From positions 1,674,001-1,738,000 of the forward strand of contig NZ_CP059399.1 in NCBI RefSeq assembly GCF_013744875.1: DNA of 64,000 bases. The letters are read 5' to 3'. The DNA comes from Nocardia huaxiensis (GTDB taxonomy: Bacteria > Actinomycetota > Actinomycetes > Mycobacteriales > Mycobacteriaceae). The position numbers were made by a program, and so were the translations under genes. Shown piece by piece: positions 53,521 to 62,385 of this stretch. The stretch's first letter is position 1; each line of letters begins with the position of its first letter. Under the pieces are notes generated by a model. That model was not told the origin of the DNA and did no database searches. It saw only the letters and a list, made by a program, of their open reading frames with translations.

Positions 53521-54735
53521 ATGGTTCTCGATGACAACGAATTCGGACAACGGCTCCAGCGCCTTCGCACGCAGCGAGGCATGACCCGTCCTGTACTGGG
53601 GGATCTGGCCGGCCGTTCGGCAGGTTGGGTCAAGGGGCTCGAAACGGGCAGGCTCAAAATGCCTCGTGTGCCGATGCTCATCCGGCTTGCGGAGATCCTC
53701 GAGGTGCGCGATCTGACGCAGCTGACCGGCCCGCAGCCATTGCAGCGTTCGGCGTACGGCAAGGCAGTGCATCCGGCGCTGCCGAAAATCACTGAGGCGC
53801 TTGCGTCGTACCCGACCGAGCCGAGTAACGAAGACGCCGACCTGTCGCCGCGGGCTATCGCAGCGCGTACGCAACAAGCCTGGGCGTTGTGGCATGGCGC
53901 GGCTCGCCAGCGTTCGGCCATCGCGACCGTCTTGCCGGATCTGTTGCGCGACACGCGCGTTGCGGTTCGGCAGCTGGACGGTACGGATCGCCGGAAGGCG
54001 CTCGTCATGCTGGCGCAGGTATATCACCTCACGCAGTTGTATTTGTCGTTCCAGCCGCCCGCCGCGCTCGTGCTGCTATCCGGTGATCGCGCGATGACCG
54101 CCGCGCAGGATGCTGACAACCCGTACGCGATGGCTGCCGCCGCGTGGTACGTGAACCACGTCTACCGCGACGCAGGCGAAGAACACGAGGCTCGCGTCGA
54201 ACTGGCCCGGCAGATATCCGGACTTCTCAGCCCCGACAAGGGCGGCGACGACCTTGCGTTCTGGGGCGTGCTGCGGCTGGCCATGGCGCTGTCATACGCG
54301 AAGGTCGGTCGAGAGGGTGACGCACTGCGATACTGGGATGAGGCCGACCGAGCCGTTAAAGCGCTGGGCGACAACTACGTTCACCCGTGGCTCATGTTCG
54401 GCCGCTCCATGGTCGACGCTTACATGATCACCATTCAGGCCGACCTCATGCACAGTGGGTATGCGATCCGCCAGGCCGCGAAGGTCGACCTGAGCAAGAT
54501 GCCCTCGGCCACACGACGCAGCTTCCACATGGCCGAAACCGCGCGAGCTCACTTCATGCGCGATGAAGCGCTGGCAACGGTGGCCATGCTGACCAAGGCG
54601 AATGGCGAATCGCCCGACACGCTCGGTTTCTCGCTGTTCGCGCAAACGGCGGTGCCCGACTTGGTCGAGAACGGCGGCGCAACGGTGCGGGCCGAAGCCG
54701 AGCGGCTCGCGTCGGCACTCGGTCTCGACGGGTGA
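53521..54735 (+). CDS. XRE-type regulator with TPR-like C-terminal domain
   Basis: Protein of 404 residues: a helix-turn-helix at about residues 8-60 (FGQRLQRLRTQRGMTRPVLG, DLAGRSAGWVKGLETGRLKM) and a long helical domain of tetratricopeptide type (LAQVYHLTQLYLSFQPPAAL, YAMAAAAWYVNHVYRDAGEE, LRLAMALSYAKVGREGDALR). This architecture occurs in actinobacterial signalling-peptide or antibiotic regulators, where the TPR part binds a partner. The ATG at 53521 has CGGAGA upstream and follows the palindromic operator; an in-frame extension to 53443 would cover the operator. Codon use is slightly less GC-biased than neighbours. Confidence 0.85.
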   Translation: MVLDDNEFGQRLQRLRTQRGMTRPVLGDLAGRSAGWVKGLETGRLKMPRVPMLIRLAEILEVRDLTQLTGPQPLQRSAYGKAVHPALPKITEALASYPTEPSNEDADLSPRAIAARTQQAWALWHGAARQRSAIATVLPDLLRDTRVAVRQLDGTDRRKALVMLAQVYHLTQLYLSFQPPAALVLLSGDRAMTAAQDADNPYAMAAAAWYVNHVYRDAGEEHEARVELARQISGLLSPDKGGDDLAFWGVLRLAMALSYAKVGREGDALRYWDEADRAVKALGDNYVHPWLMFGRSMVDAYMITIQADLMHSGYAIRQAAKVDLSKMPSATRRSFHMAETARAHFMRDEALATVAMLTKANGESPDTLGFSLFAQTAVPDLVENGGATVRAEAERLASALGLDG

Positions 54736-54886
54736 CCTCGGCCCCGACCATCTGACCGTGATGCGTTGTGCCGCTATCGTTTCCGTGGGCGGCCGAGAGC
54801 AACATGAGAACGCGGCGCGTGCCCTTTCGCCTATCAGGGTGCCGCAATGGTTGTCGCAATAGGGCTGCAGGAGCGGCGAGGGCGCA

Positions 54887-56170
54887 TTAATCGCGGGATT
54901 GCTCGGCGGCGCGGGTGCGCAGGAGTGATTGCTCGGTGGTGTTGGCGGTGAGGTCGGCGGCGCGCTGGAAGGCGTCGCGGGCTTCGTCGTAGCGGTGCAG
55001 GCGGGACAGGAGGTCGCCTCGTACCGCGTGCAGCAGGTGGTAATTCGTGAGTTCGCCGGTGGCGGTTACGGCGTCGGCGAGGTCGAGGCCGGCGGCGGGG
55101 CCGTGCACCATGGCGACGGCTACGGCGCGGTTCAGGTCCACGATCGGGGACGGGAAGCGTTGGGCCAGTACGGCGTACAGGCCGGCTATGCGGCGCCAGT
55201 CGGTGTCGGCGGCGGTCGGGGCCATGGCGTGTGCGGCGGCGATGGCGGCTTGCAGGGTGTAGCGGCCGGGTGGATGACCCTGGGCGCGGGCCACCGAGTG
55301 TGCTCGCGCCAGCGCGGCGTAGCCGCGGCGGATGTAGAGGCGGTTCCAGCGGGTGCGGTCCTGATCTGGCAGCAGGACAAGGGAATTGCCGGTGTCGGTG
55401 CGGGCGGAAAGGCGGGACGCCTGTAATTCCAGCAGCGCAGCGAGGCCGTGCGCTTCGGCCTGATCCGGGAGCAGCGCTGCCAGAATGCGCGCCAATCGCA
55501 GTGCGTCTTCGCATAGTTCGTCGCGCGCCCACCGGTCGCCGGAGGTCGCGGAATACCCCTCGTTGAAAATCAGGTAGATGACCTCCAGCACCGAGTCCAG
55601 GCGTTCGGTCAATTCCGGGCCGTGCGGCACCTCGTAGGGGATCCGCTTGGCGGCGATGGTGCGTTTGGCACGGACGATGCGTTGCGCCACCGTCGATTCC
55701 GCGACGAGGTAGGCGCGGGCGATCTCGGGGGTGGTCAGGCCGCCCACCATGCGCAGGGTGAGTGCCGCCCGTGCGGCGGGACTCAGTACGGGGTGGCACG
55801 CGGTGAAGATCATGCGCAGGAGATCGTCTTCGATCTCGTCCGCGCCCGTCTCCACCGTCGCCGTCTCGTCGTCGATCAGCAGTTGGTGTCCGAGCAGCGG
55901 CAGTTTGCGGGCGAAGGTGGCGTCGCGCCGAATCCGGTCCACCGCACGGTGTTTGGCGGTGAGCATGAGCCAGCCGCCCGGATTGGGCGGGACGCCGTCG
56001 CGTGGCCACTGTTCCAGCGCGGCGACGTGCGCGTCCTGCGCCAGTTCCTCGGCCGCGCCGATATCGCCGGTGAGCCGGGTCAATCCGGCGACCAGCCGCG
56101 GCCACTCGATGCGCCAGGCCGCTTCGACGGCCCGGCGTGCCGAATCCTCGTGTGACCGCGGCGGATTCAC
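54887..56170 (-). CDS. ECF sigma factor, ECF42 type with TPR-like domain
   Basis: RNA polymerase sigma factor of 427 residues. Region 2: AEELAQDAHVAALEQWPRDG and NPGGWLMLTAKHRAVDRIRR. Region 4: RMVGGLTTPEIARAYLVAES, TVAQRIVRAKRTIAAKRIPY. The second half is a large helical domain (EVIYLIFNEGYSATSGDRWA; ARILAALLPDQAEAHGLAAL), which defines the ECF42 group. The GTG at 56170 lies seven bases after the stop of the upstream YCII gene; coupling is likely. ECF42 factors are nearly always paired with DGPF/YCII proteins, as here. Confidence 0.9.
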   Translation of the reverse strand: MNPPRSHEDSARRAVEAAWRIEWPRLVAGLTRLTGDIGAAEELAQDAHVAALEQWPRDGVPPNPGGWLMLTAKHRAVDRIRRDATFARKLPLLGHQLLIDDETATVETGADEIEDDLLRMIFTACHPVLSPAARAALTLRMVGGLTTPEIARAYLVAESTVAQRIVRAKRTIAAKRIPYEVPHGPELTERLDSVLEVIYLIFNEGYSATSGDRWARDELCEDALRLARILAALLPDQAEAHGLAALLELQASRLSARTDTGNSLVLLPDQDRTRWNRLYIRRGYAALARAHSVARAQGHPPGRYTLQAAIAAAHAMAPTAADTDWRRIAGLYAVLAQRFPSPIVDLNRAVAVAMVHGPAAGLDLADAVTATGELTNYHLLHAVRGDLLSRLHRYDEARDAFQRAADLTANTTEQSLLRTRAAEQSRD

Positions 56171-56177
56171 GTCCGGA

Positions 56178-56537
56178 TCAGTCCTGGTGGTCGAGTTGCC
56201 GGAGCTCGAGTTCCACATCCCAGGACGGATCGTGCAGGCGCAGGAAGCGGCTCGACCATTCCGTGGCCTCCTCGGTGGATCGGGTCTGCAGCAGCAGGTA
56301 TCCGCCGATGATCTCCTTGGTCTCGGTGAACGGCCCGTCGACGACGGCCGCTGAACCGTCGGGTCGCTGCCGGAGGCGGGTGGCCTCCTCGATGGGGCGC
56401 AGGCCGTTGGTGTCGAGCAGGACGCCGGCCTTGGTCATCTCCTCGAGCAGGGCGGTGATCTCCGAGACCATGTCCGCGTCGGGGCCGCCCTCGGGAATCG
56501 TGGTGGGGTCGAGGCGGATCAGCACCATGTGTCGCAT
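56178..56537 (-). CDS. YCII-domain (DGPF) protein, ECF42 partner
   Basis: Protein of 119 residues with the DGPF motif (VVDGPFTETKEIIGGYLLLQ) and the conserved opening MRHMVLIRLD. These proteins are the usual target or partner of ECF42 sigma factors; their biochemical role is unknown, possibly a ligand-binding ferredoxin-like fold. GGAAGACCG precedes the ATG. Confidence 0.93.
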   Translation of the reverse strand: MRHMVLIRLDPTTIPEGGPDADMVSEITALLEEMTKAGVLLDTNGLRPIEEATRLRQRPDGSAAVVDGPFTETKEIIGGYLLLQTRSTEEATEWSSRFLRLHDPSWDVELELRQLDHQD

Positions 56538-56615
56538 CGGTCTTCCTTTCGGTCGAATTCGCGGGCCGCTGTCCGGCCCTCGACTACTCCTCGATCGGGT
56601 GGACCGGGAATCGAC

Positions 56616-56646
56616 ACGACCGCCGGAGAATTTTTCCGGCGGTCGT
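56616..56646 (-). terminator. Hairpin terminator after the VOC gene
   Basis: Stem ACGACCGCCGGAGA (56616-56629) with the complement TTCCGGCGGTCGT ending at 56646; eleven perfect pairs plus weaker closing pairs, loop of ATT. It separates the minus-strand VOC gene from the YCII-sigma unit. Confidence 0.75.
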
Positions 56647-56656
56647 CGTTCTCATG

Positions 56657-57034
56657 TCAGACCCACTGTACGAGCTGGATGATCACGCCGTTGGGGTCGA
56701 CGGTCTGGAAGTAGCGCTCACCCCAGGGCTCGGTTTCGATGGGGGTCACGATCGGCGCTCCTTCCTGCTGGACGCGTTCGTATTCGGTGTCGATGTCCTC
56801 GACGACGAAGACCACGAGCAAGCCCTGGCCGGCGGGGCCCGCGATGCGTTCGGGTTTGAAGGTGGGCAGGCCCGTGCGCAGGTAGATGACGTTGAATCCG
56901 GCGTCCTCGCGGGCCAGGGAGACGAAGCCGTCGGCTGACATCTGCTCGGCGAAGCCGAAGTGGTCGATGAGGAACTTCGCCGAGGCGGCCGGGTCGGCGA
57001 CGTTGAGGGACAGGGCGGAAGCGGTGATTTTCAT
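56657..57034 (-). CDS. VOC family (glyoxalase-like) protein
   Basis: Protein of 125 residues with two beta-alpha-beta-beta-beta modules: SALSLNVADPAASAKFLIDH, FNVIYLRTGLPTF, then LVVFVVEDIDTEYERVQQEG and PWGERYFQTVDPNGVIIQLV. Typical metal-dependent VOC fold used in glyoxalases, dioxygenases and antibiotic-resistance proteins; metal ligands are probably present (E in the ending region and near strand 4) but the substrate is unknown. AGGAGGACCC precedes the ATG. Confidence 0.88.
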   Translation of the reverse strand: MKITASALSLNVADPAASAKFLIDHFGFAEQMSADGFVSLAREDAGFNVIYLRTGLPTFKPERIAGPAGQGLLVVFVVEDIDTEYERVQQEGAPIVTPIETEPWGERYFQTVDPNGVIIQLVQWV

Positions 57035-57158
57035 GGGTCCTCCTGCGGTGCCGGATATCTCTATACGTTGTACGCTATACTTTGTACGGAAATTCCCGAT
57101 CGGTTGCATCGTGACGGTCGTCACGCCCGGAGCGCGGTTGCCGGGTAGCCTTGTGTCG

Positions 57159-57779
57159 GTGCGGTGGGTGCGTTTCCAGGGGGGTGGCATCCAGCATTGG
57201 CTGGAGCTGTCCGATGAGGGAGCGGTGCTGCGCCGCATCGAATTCGACAGCGCCGCACCGGATCCGCTGCCCGAACAGCTGAAGCCGCAGCACAGCGACT
57301 ATCCCGGCGCCGCGGCCGTCGCCGCCTCGACCGCCGAATTCATCAGTGTGCGTTCCCGATTCGGGGATAGCGGAGCCTGGGTCTACGAGGCATTACGCGG
57401 AATCCCCGCGGCCGAGTCCGAACCACCCGCCGATGCCGACGACGTCACGGGCGACGAATTCGAGCGCGCCTGGAACCACGCGGTGGTGCAGCGCAACTTC
57501 ACGCCCTGCGACGGCGGCCCGCTACCGGAGGGCTCACGGGTGACGGGCACCGTGGAAGCCCTGCCCTGGGGTCCCGGGCAGACCGGGATCCTCGTCGATA
57601 TCGGCATCCCGATCCCCGGGTTCGTGGACCGCGCCCACCTGCCCGCCGACCCCGCGGAGTGGCCGTCCATCGGCGTGCGCGGCACCTTCGAGGTGCTGCA
57701 GATCCGCTTCAGCCAGTGGGAAGACACCGCCCGGCTGCAGATCCGATTGCGGCCGACCGGAATTCTCGGGCGGCGATGA
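57159..57779 (+). CDS. Hypothetical protein with S1/OB-like C-terminal domain
   Basis: Unrecognised protein of 206 residues. The last 75 residues (GSRVTGTVEALPWGPGQTGI, LVDIGIPIPGFVDRAHLPAD) resemble an S1-type OB fold, as in RNA-binding proteins; the first half has no known motif. The GTG at 57159 is chosen because TAGCCT lies seven bases upstream (leaderless pattern); GTG at 57153 or 57111 are alternatives. Divergent from the VOC gene. Confidence 0.7.
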   Translation: MRWVRFQGGGIQHWLELSDEGAVLRRIEFDSAAPDPLPEQLKPQHSDYPGAAAVAASTAEFISVRSRFGDSGAWVYEALRGIPAAESEPPADADDVTGDEFERAWNHAVVQRNFTPCDGGPLPEGSRVTGTVEALPWGPGQTGILVDIGIPIPGFVDRAHLPADPAEWPSIGVRGTFEVLQIRFSQWEDTARLQIRLRPTGILGRR

Positions 57780-57803
57780 CTTCGCAGGAGCAGAATTTCA
57801 GCT

Positions 57804-58448
57804 ATGCCGCGATCCACCCCGGCAATCGTTGCCACTGAGCTCTTCACGCGGTCGGCGCAGCCGGTGATCCCGGCGGGCGACCGGCTGGTGTTGCGGCCGT
57901 GGCTGCGCCGCGACGCCCCCGAGGTGTACGCCGCGTTCCAGGACCCGGCCATCCGGCGCTGGCATGTGCGCACCGCCGACACCGAGGACGAGGTCGACGA
58001 GTGGGTGCAGGCGTGGGCGCACACCTGGAGTCGCGGGGTGGACGCCAATTGGGCTGTGGCCGACAGTCGTTCGGGCCGGATCGTGGGCCGGGTGTCGCTG
58101 CAGCACATGGTGCCGACGCAGGGGCTGGCGGCGGTGGCCTACTGGGTGGTGCCGGCGGCGCGCGGCCGGGGTGTCGCGCCGCGTGCGGTCAACGCGCTCA
58201 CCGAGTGGGCGTTCCAGCAGGCCGGATTCCATCGGCTGGAGCTACGCCACTCGGTGCACAATCCGCAATCGTGCCGGGTGGCAATCAAATCCGGGTTCCT
58301 GCTGGAGGCCGTGAACCGCAGCGCCGGGCTGCACGAGGACGGCTGGCACGATATGCACCTGCATGCCCGGGTCGCGGGTGACGAGGACGAGAACCTGGAG
58401 TTCGCGTCCGCGCCGACGCTGCCCTTCCGGCGGGAATTCCGCGGCTGA
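57804..58448 (+). CDS. GNAT family acetyltransferase, RimJ/RimL type
   Basis: Acetyltransferase of 214 residues. The RimJ/L pattern is visible: LVLRPWLRRDAPEVYAAFQD, IVGRVSLQHM, AVAYWVVPAARGRGVAPRAV (acetyl-CoA loop R/Q-x-x-G-x-G/A) and HRLELRHSVHNPQSCRVAIKS then GFLLEAVNR. Such enzymes acetylate protein N-termini or small amines. It converges with the CMD gene with 10 bases between. Substrate unknown. Confidence 0.88.
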   Translation: MPRSTPAIVATELFTRSAQPVIPAGDRLVLRPWLRRDAPEVYAAFQDPAIRRWHVRTADTEDEVDEWVQAWAHTWSRGVDANWAVADSRSGRIVGRVSLQHMVPTQGLAAVAYWVVPAARGRGVAPRAVNALTEWAFQQAGFHRLELRHSVHNPQSCRVAIKSGFLLEAVNRSAGLHEDGWHDMHLHARVAGDEDENLEFASAPTLPFRREFRG

Positions 58449-58458
58449 CGGGTGCCGC

Positions 58459-58998
58459 TCAGTGGTCGAGCTGGATGCGCAGTGCGGTGATGGTGCTGGC
58501 GAGGCCCTCGTATTGGTTGACCAGCAGCACGATTTCGATGAGTTTGGGCTGACTGTAGTGGGCGGCCAGCGCCTGCCAGGTGGTGTCGGACAGGTCGCGG
58601 GTGGTGACGAGCTCGTCCACGGCGGTGAGGAGAGCCTGTTCCTTGGGCGTCCAGCCGGGGGCGGACGGGCCGACGCGCACCCGGTCCAGGATCTCTGGCG
58701 TGACGCCCGCGCGTTTGCCGAGCCGGATGTGATGGTCCATCTCGTATTCGCAGCTGCGCAGGTGGGCGACGCGCAGGATGGCGAGCTCGGTTTCGTAGCG
58801 GCGCAGGGTGCCGCCGGGCATGAGCCGTCCGGAGAAGTGCAGCCAGCCGCGGAACAGGCCCCTGGCCTGTCCCAGAGTGCTGAACAGATGTGCGTCGTCC
58901 GTGCCTGCGGCCCGCGAAAGGACCTGCCAGACAATCCAGTTCACCGGGCCGAGTTCGCGCAGGCGACCGGGTGTTATGCGTGGCTCCATCGACACCAT
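58459..58998 (-). CDS. Carboxymuconolactone decarboxylase/AhpD-like protein
   Basis: All-helical protein of 179 residues. The CMD/AhpD core is ETELAILRVAHLRSCEYEMD, with HHIRLGKRAGVTPEILDRV behind it. The AhpD redox pair CxxC is not present; one cysteine remains (CEYEMDHH), so thiol peroxidase partner activity is doubtful. Related proteins include carboxymuconolactone decarboxylases. Function uncertain. Confidence 0.85.
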   Translation of the reverse strand: MVSMEPRITPGRLRELGPVNWIVWQVLSRAAGTDDAHLFSTLGQARGLFRGWLHFSGRLMPGGTLRRYETELAILRVAHLRSCEYEMDHHIRLGKRAGVTPEILDRVRVGPSAPGWTPKEQALLTAVDELVTTRDLSDTTWQALAAHYSQPKLIEIVLLVNQYEGLASTITALRIQLDH

Positions 58999-59062
58999 GG
59001 GGCCACGCTAACAGCCCGTCTCAGTCACTGCCAGCCCCTACTGTCAGAGACAGTCGGCCGGG

Positions 59063-59743
59063 TCAATCGCGCAGGGCGCGCGCCATTCTGGTGAGGCGCA
59101 GGGCGTGTTCGGCGCGGGCGAGCACGTGATCGCGGGAGGTGGTGATGTGCGCGACCAGGGCGTCGAGCGCCTTGTCGGGATCACCGGCGAGCAGGTGTTC
59201 GGCAATGGCTATGTGCTCGTCGGTCATGCTCGCGACACGGTCGGTGGTGGGCAGGTCCAGGGCGCGCAGCGGCCGCACCCGGGCGTGCACGGTGTCGAGG
59301 GCGTCGGCCAGCGCGGCATTGCCGGAGGCGGCCAGCAGCGCGGTGTGGAAGCGCTCGTCGGCGGCGATGAGGGCGGCGCCCGGTTCGGGCGGATGGTCGC
59401 GCAGGTCCCGCCAGGTCGCGAGTTCACGCCGGACCGGTTCCGGATCGTGTGCGTGCCGCCGCTGTATTCCCCTCGCTTCCAGCAGGATTCGGAGCTCGTA
59501 CAGATCGGCGAGCTCCTCCACTCGCGGCCGGTAGGGGTAGAAGCCGTCGGGATGCCGTTCGACGAGGCCGTCGGCGAGCAGGCGCGCCAGGGCCTCGCGG
59601 ACGGGAGTGCGTGACACGCCGTAGGTTTCGGCGAGACGCTCCTCGCCGAGCCGTTCGGTGGGCACCAGCACCCCCGCCGCGAGATCCCCTCGGAGTGACC
59701 GATACACCCGTTCCGACAACGGGATACGCCCCCTGCGCGCCAT
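59063..59743 (-). CDS. GntR family (FadR/FCD type) transcriptional regulator
   Basis: Regulator of 226 residues: winged helix at about residues 8-70 (YRSLRGDLAAGVLVPTERLG, YGVSRTPVREALARLLADGL) and an FCD-type helical ligand domain (LYELRILLEARGIQRRHAHD; DERFHTALLAASGNAALADA). It starts 14 bases after urtE and reads the same way, so it appears to be the last gene of the urt operon and may regulate it. Ligand unknown; some GntR regulators near urea or amide transport sense nitrogen compounds. Confidence 0.9.
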   Translation of the reverse strand: MARRGRIPLSERVYRSLRGDLAAGVLVPTERLGEERLAETYGVSRTPVREALARLLADGLVERHPDGFYPYRPRVEELADLYELRILLEARGIQRRHAHDPEPVRRELATWRDLRDHPPEPGAALIAADERFHTALLAASGNAALADALDTVHARVRPLRALDLPTTDRVASMTDEHIAIAEHLLAGDPDKALDALVAHITTSRDHVLARAEHALRLTRMARALRD

Positions 59744-59757
59744 ATCGGTTCGCCCGG

Positions 59758-60450
59758 TCAGATGGCCATGGCCAGCCGGACATCGGATTCGGCGCCCGCA
59801 CCGCCCGCCCCGGCGGAGGTGATCCGGCCCGAGCGCAGCACGTAGTACTGCTGGGCGGCCTGCAGCGCGAAACCGATGTGCTGTTCGACCAGCAGCACGC
59901 TCAAACCACCGCGCGCGGTGAGTTCGATGATGGTGCGCTCGATCTCGGCGACCACCGACGGCTGGATGCCCTCGGTCGGTTCGTCGAGAATGAGCAGCTT
60001 CGGTTCGGTGATGAGCGCGCGGGCAATGGCCAGCTGCTGGCGCTGGCCGCCGGAGAGCAGGCCCGCCTTGCGGGACAGCAGGTCTCGCAGCGCCGGGAAG
60101 AGGTCGAGCGCCTCGGCGATCAACTCCTTGCCGCGTTTGCGCCCATCCGCTACCACCTGCAGGTTCTCCAAGGTGGACAGCTGCTGGAAGGACTGCTGAC
60201 CCTGCGGGACATACGCGATGCCGTGCTTGACCCGTTTGGATGGCGAGTGCTTGGTGATATCGCTGCCGTCGAAGGTGATCCGGCCGGATTTGGCGGGCAG
60301 CAGTCCCACGGCCGCGCGCAGCAGCGAGGTCTTGCCCGCGCCGTTGTGGCCCATGATGGCGGCCACCCCGTCGTCCGGAACCGTGAGGGAGACACCGTGA
60401 ATGACCTCGGTGCGTCCGTAACCCGTGTGCAGATCGGTGATTTCAAGCAT
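59758..60450 (-). CDS. urtE: Urea ABC transporter ATP-binding protein UrtE
   Basis: ATPase of 230 residues that powers urea-type ABC import. Walker A is GHNGAGKTSL, the ABC signature LSGGQRQQLAIARAL and Walker B LLILDEPTEGIQPSVV. The QQSFQQLSTLENLQV segment is typical of LivF/UrtE. It overlaps urtD by eight bases, as the second of the two ATPases. Family is related to branched-chain amino-acid transporters, and assignment to urea relies on the five-gene urtABCDE order. Confidence 0.92.
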   Translation of the reverse strand: MLEITDLHTGYGRTEVIHGVSLTVPDDGVAAIMGHNGAGKTSLLRAAVGLLPAKSGRITFDGSDITKHSPSKRVKHGIAYVPQGQQSFQQLSTLENLQVVADGRKRGKELIAEALDLFPALRDLLSRKAGLLSGGQRQQLAIARALITEPKLLILDEPTEGIQPSVVAEIERTIIELTARGGLSVLLVEQHIGFALQAAQQYYVLRSGRITSAGAGGAGAESDVRLAMAI

Positions 60451-61246
60451 CGGCGGGCTCCTTCAGGTCCGTGCCGCTCGCGACTTCCTCGGTGCTCGGG
60501 GGCAATTCGCCCGCTGCCGCGGTGCCGAGGTACACCTCCTGCACCTTCGGGTCGGCCTGCACCTGTTCGACCGTGCCCTCGCTGAGCACCCGGCCGCCGG
60601 CGAGCACGGTGACCGAGTTCGCGAAGGCGCGCATGAAGTCCATATCGTGTTCGACCACGACCACCACCCGCTTGTCGCCGATGCGCCGCAACAGGTTTCC
60701 GGTTTCTTCGCGTTCCTCGGCGCTCATGCCGGCGACGGGTTCGTCGAGCAGCAGCACCGAGGCGTTCTGCACCAGCAGCATGCCGATCTCCAGCCACTGC
60801 TTCTGACCGTGCGCGAGGATCCCCGCGGGCTTGTCGCGCAGGGCGGTCAGGCCGATGGTCTCGAGGGCTTCCTCGATGGCGGGCAGCACCGACTTGCGTT
60901 TGCGTAGCAGGGTGAGTGCGGACCGTCCGGCGCCGGCGGCGATATCCAGGTTCTGCAGGACCGTCAGCTGCTCGAAAACACTCGCGGTCTGGAAGGTCCG
61001 GCCGACTCCCAGCCGGGCGATCTGGTGCACCTTCTTGCCGATCAGCTCACTGCCGGACTTCTGGGCCGAGCCGGTGGCCGGGACCAGTCCGGTGATCGCA
61101 TCGATCAGCGTGGTCTTGCCCGCGCCGTTGGGTCCGATCAGGAAGCGCAGATCCCCTTGCAGCACAGTGAGATCCACGTCGGCGACGGCCTTGAATCCGT
61201 CGAAACTCACCGAGAGGCCGCGGATTTCGAGATATTCCTCGCTCAT
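60443..61246 (-). CDS. urtD: Urea ABC transporter ATP-binding protein UrtD
   Basis: LivG-like ATPase of 267 residues. Walker A is GPNGAGKTTL, the signature region reads LAHGQKQWLEIGMLL (a UrtD-typical variant of LSGGQ) and Walker B VLLLDEPVAGMS. The ATG at 61246 overlaps the urtC stop by four bases. An extra C-terminal tail of about 20 residues (AAAGELPPSTEEVASGTDLK) follows the conserved VQEVYLG. Confidence 0.93.
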   Translation of the reverse strand: MSEEYLEIRGLSVSFDGFKAVADVDLTVLQGDLRFLIGPNGAGKTTLIDAITGLVPATGSAQKSGSELIGKKVHQIARLGVGRTFQTASVFEQLTVLQNLDIAAGAGRSALTLLRKRKSVLPAIEEALETIGLTALRDKPAGILAHGQKQWLEIGMLLVQNASVLLLDEPVAGMSAEEREETGNLLRRIGDKRVVVVVEHDMDFMRAFANSVTVLAGGRVLSEGTVEQVQADPKVQEVYLGTAAAGELPPSTEEVASGTDLKEPADA

Positions 61247-62385
61247 CGTGCTTCCACTTTCTCCGGTTCGATCACTTCGGCCGCGGCTTCCGTCACCGGC
61301 GTCGGGGTCACGGTCTTCGCGGGCCGGGCGCGCTCCAGCACTTGCTTTGCCAGCGGCCCGAATCCGGCCAGCCCGGCGGGAATGAAGCCGACCACGACGA
61401 TGAACAGCGCGCCCTGGAAGTACACCCACCCGGACGGGAAGGTCTCCGAGAAGCTGGTCTGCGCCCACGCCACCCCGACCGCGCCCAGAACCGGGCCCAG
61501 CAGTGTGGTGCGCCCGCCGATGGCGACCCCGATCAGGAAGGCGATGGACGGCACCACCCCGATGTCCGCGGGCGAGATGATCCCCACGATCGGCGTGAAC
61601 AGCGCTCCCGCGATTCCGGCGAAGAAGGCCGCCACCACATAGGCGACGATCTTGATATTGGCCGGGTCGTATCCGAGGAAGCGCACCCGCTCCTCCTGAT
61701 CACGCACGGCGACAAGGAGTTCGCCGTACCGGCTGTGCATGAGCTGCCGTGCGATGGCCACCACCGCGAGCAGCGCGCCCGCCGCGAAGAAGAACAGCAT
61801 GCGCCGGTTCACCGGATCATCCAGGCGGTAGCCGAAGAAGGTCTTGAAGTCGCTGAGCCCGGTGAAGCCGCCGATGCTCTGCTGCCCGGTGAGCAGGATC
61901 GCCAGCGCCGCCGCCAGCGCCTGGCTCAGGATGGCGAAGTACGCGCCCTTGACCCGGCGCTTGAACACGCCGAAACCGAGGACCAGCGCCAGCAGGCCGG
62001 GCAGGAGCAGAATGCCGAGGACCGCCACCAGCGGAGACTCGAAAGGCTGCCAGTAGGACGGCAATTCGTCGATTCCCGAGATGACCATGAATTCCGGGAC
62101 ATCGTCACCGGCCTTGGCGGCGTCGGCCATCTGCATGTGCATGGCCATGATGTAGGCGCCGAGCCCGAAGAACACGCCCTGTCCGAGGGTGAGCATGCCG
62201 CCGCGCCCCCAGGCCAGGCCGATGCCGACGGCCACGATGGCGAAACACAGGAACTTGGCCAGCAGGCTGAGCCGGAAATCGCTGAGCACCGCGGGTGCGA
62301 TGCCGAACAGCAGGACGGCGGCAATCGCGAAGCCGCCCAGGGCTTTCAAGGAGGAATTGGCGTTCAAACGCTGGATGATGCTCAT
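61243..62385 (-). CDS. urtC: Urea ABC transporter permease UrtC
   Basis: Inner-membrane permease of 380 residues with nine or ten hydrophobic helices. LivM-type motif: VRDQEERVRFLGYDPANIKI (cytoplasmic EAA-like loop). The segment GLAWGRGGMLTLGQGVFFGL and YRLDDPVNRRMLFFFAAGAL are typical of UrtC. It overlaps urtB and urtD by four bases each. The C-terminal tail (PAKTVTPTPVTEAAAEVIEP) is unique to the species group. Confidence 0.93.
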   Translation of the reverse strand: MSIIQRLNANSSLKALGGFAIAAVLLFGIAPAVLSDFRLSLLAKFLCFAIVAVGIGLAWGRGGMLTLGQGVFFGLGAYIMAMHMQMADAAKAGDDVPEFMVISGIDELPSYWQPFESPLVAVLGILLLPGLLALVLGFGVFKRRVKGAYFAILSQALAAALAILLTGQQSIGGFTGLSDFKTFFGYRLDDPVNRRMLFFFAAGALLAVVAIARQLMHSRYGELLVAVRDQEERVRFLGYDPANIKIVAYVVAAFFAGIAGALFTPIVGIISPADIGVVPSIAFLIGVAIGGRTTLLGPVLGAVGVAWAQTSFSETFPSGWVYFQGALFIVVVGFIPAGLAGFGPLAKQVLERARPAKTVTPTPVTEAAAEVIEPEKVEAR

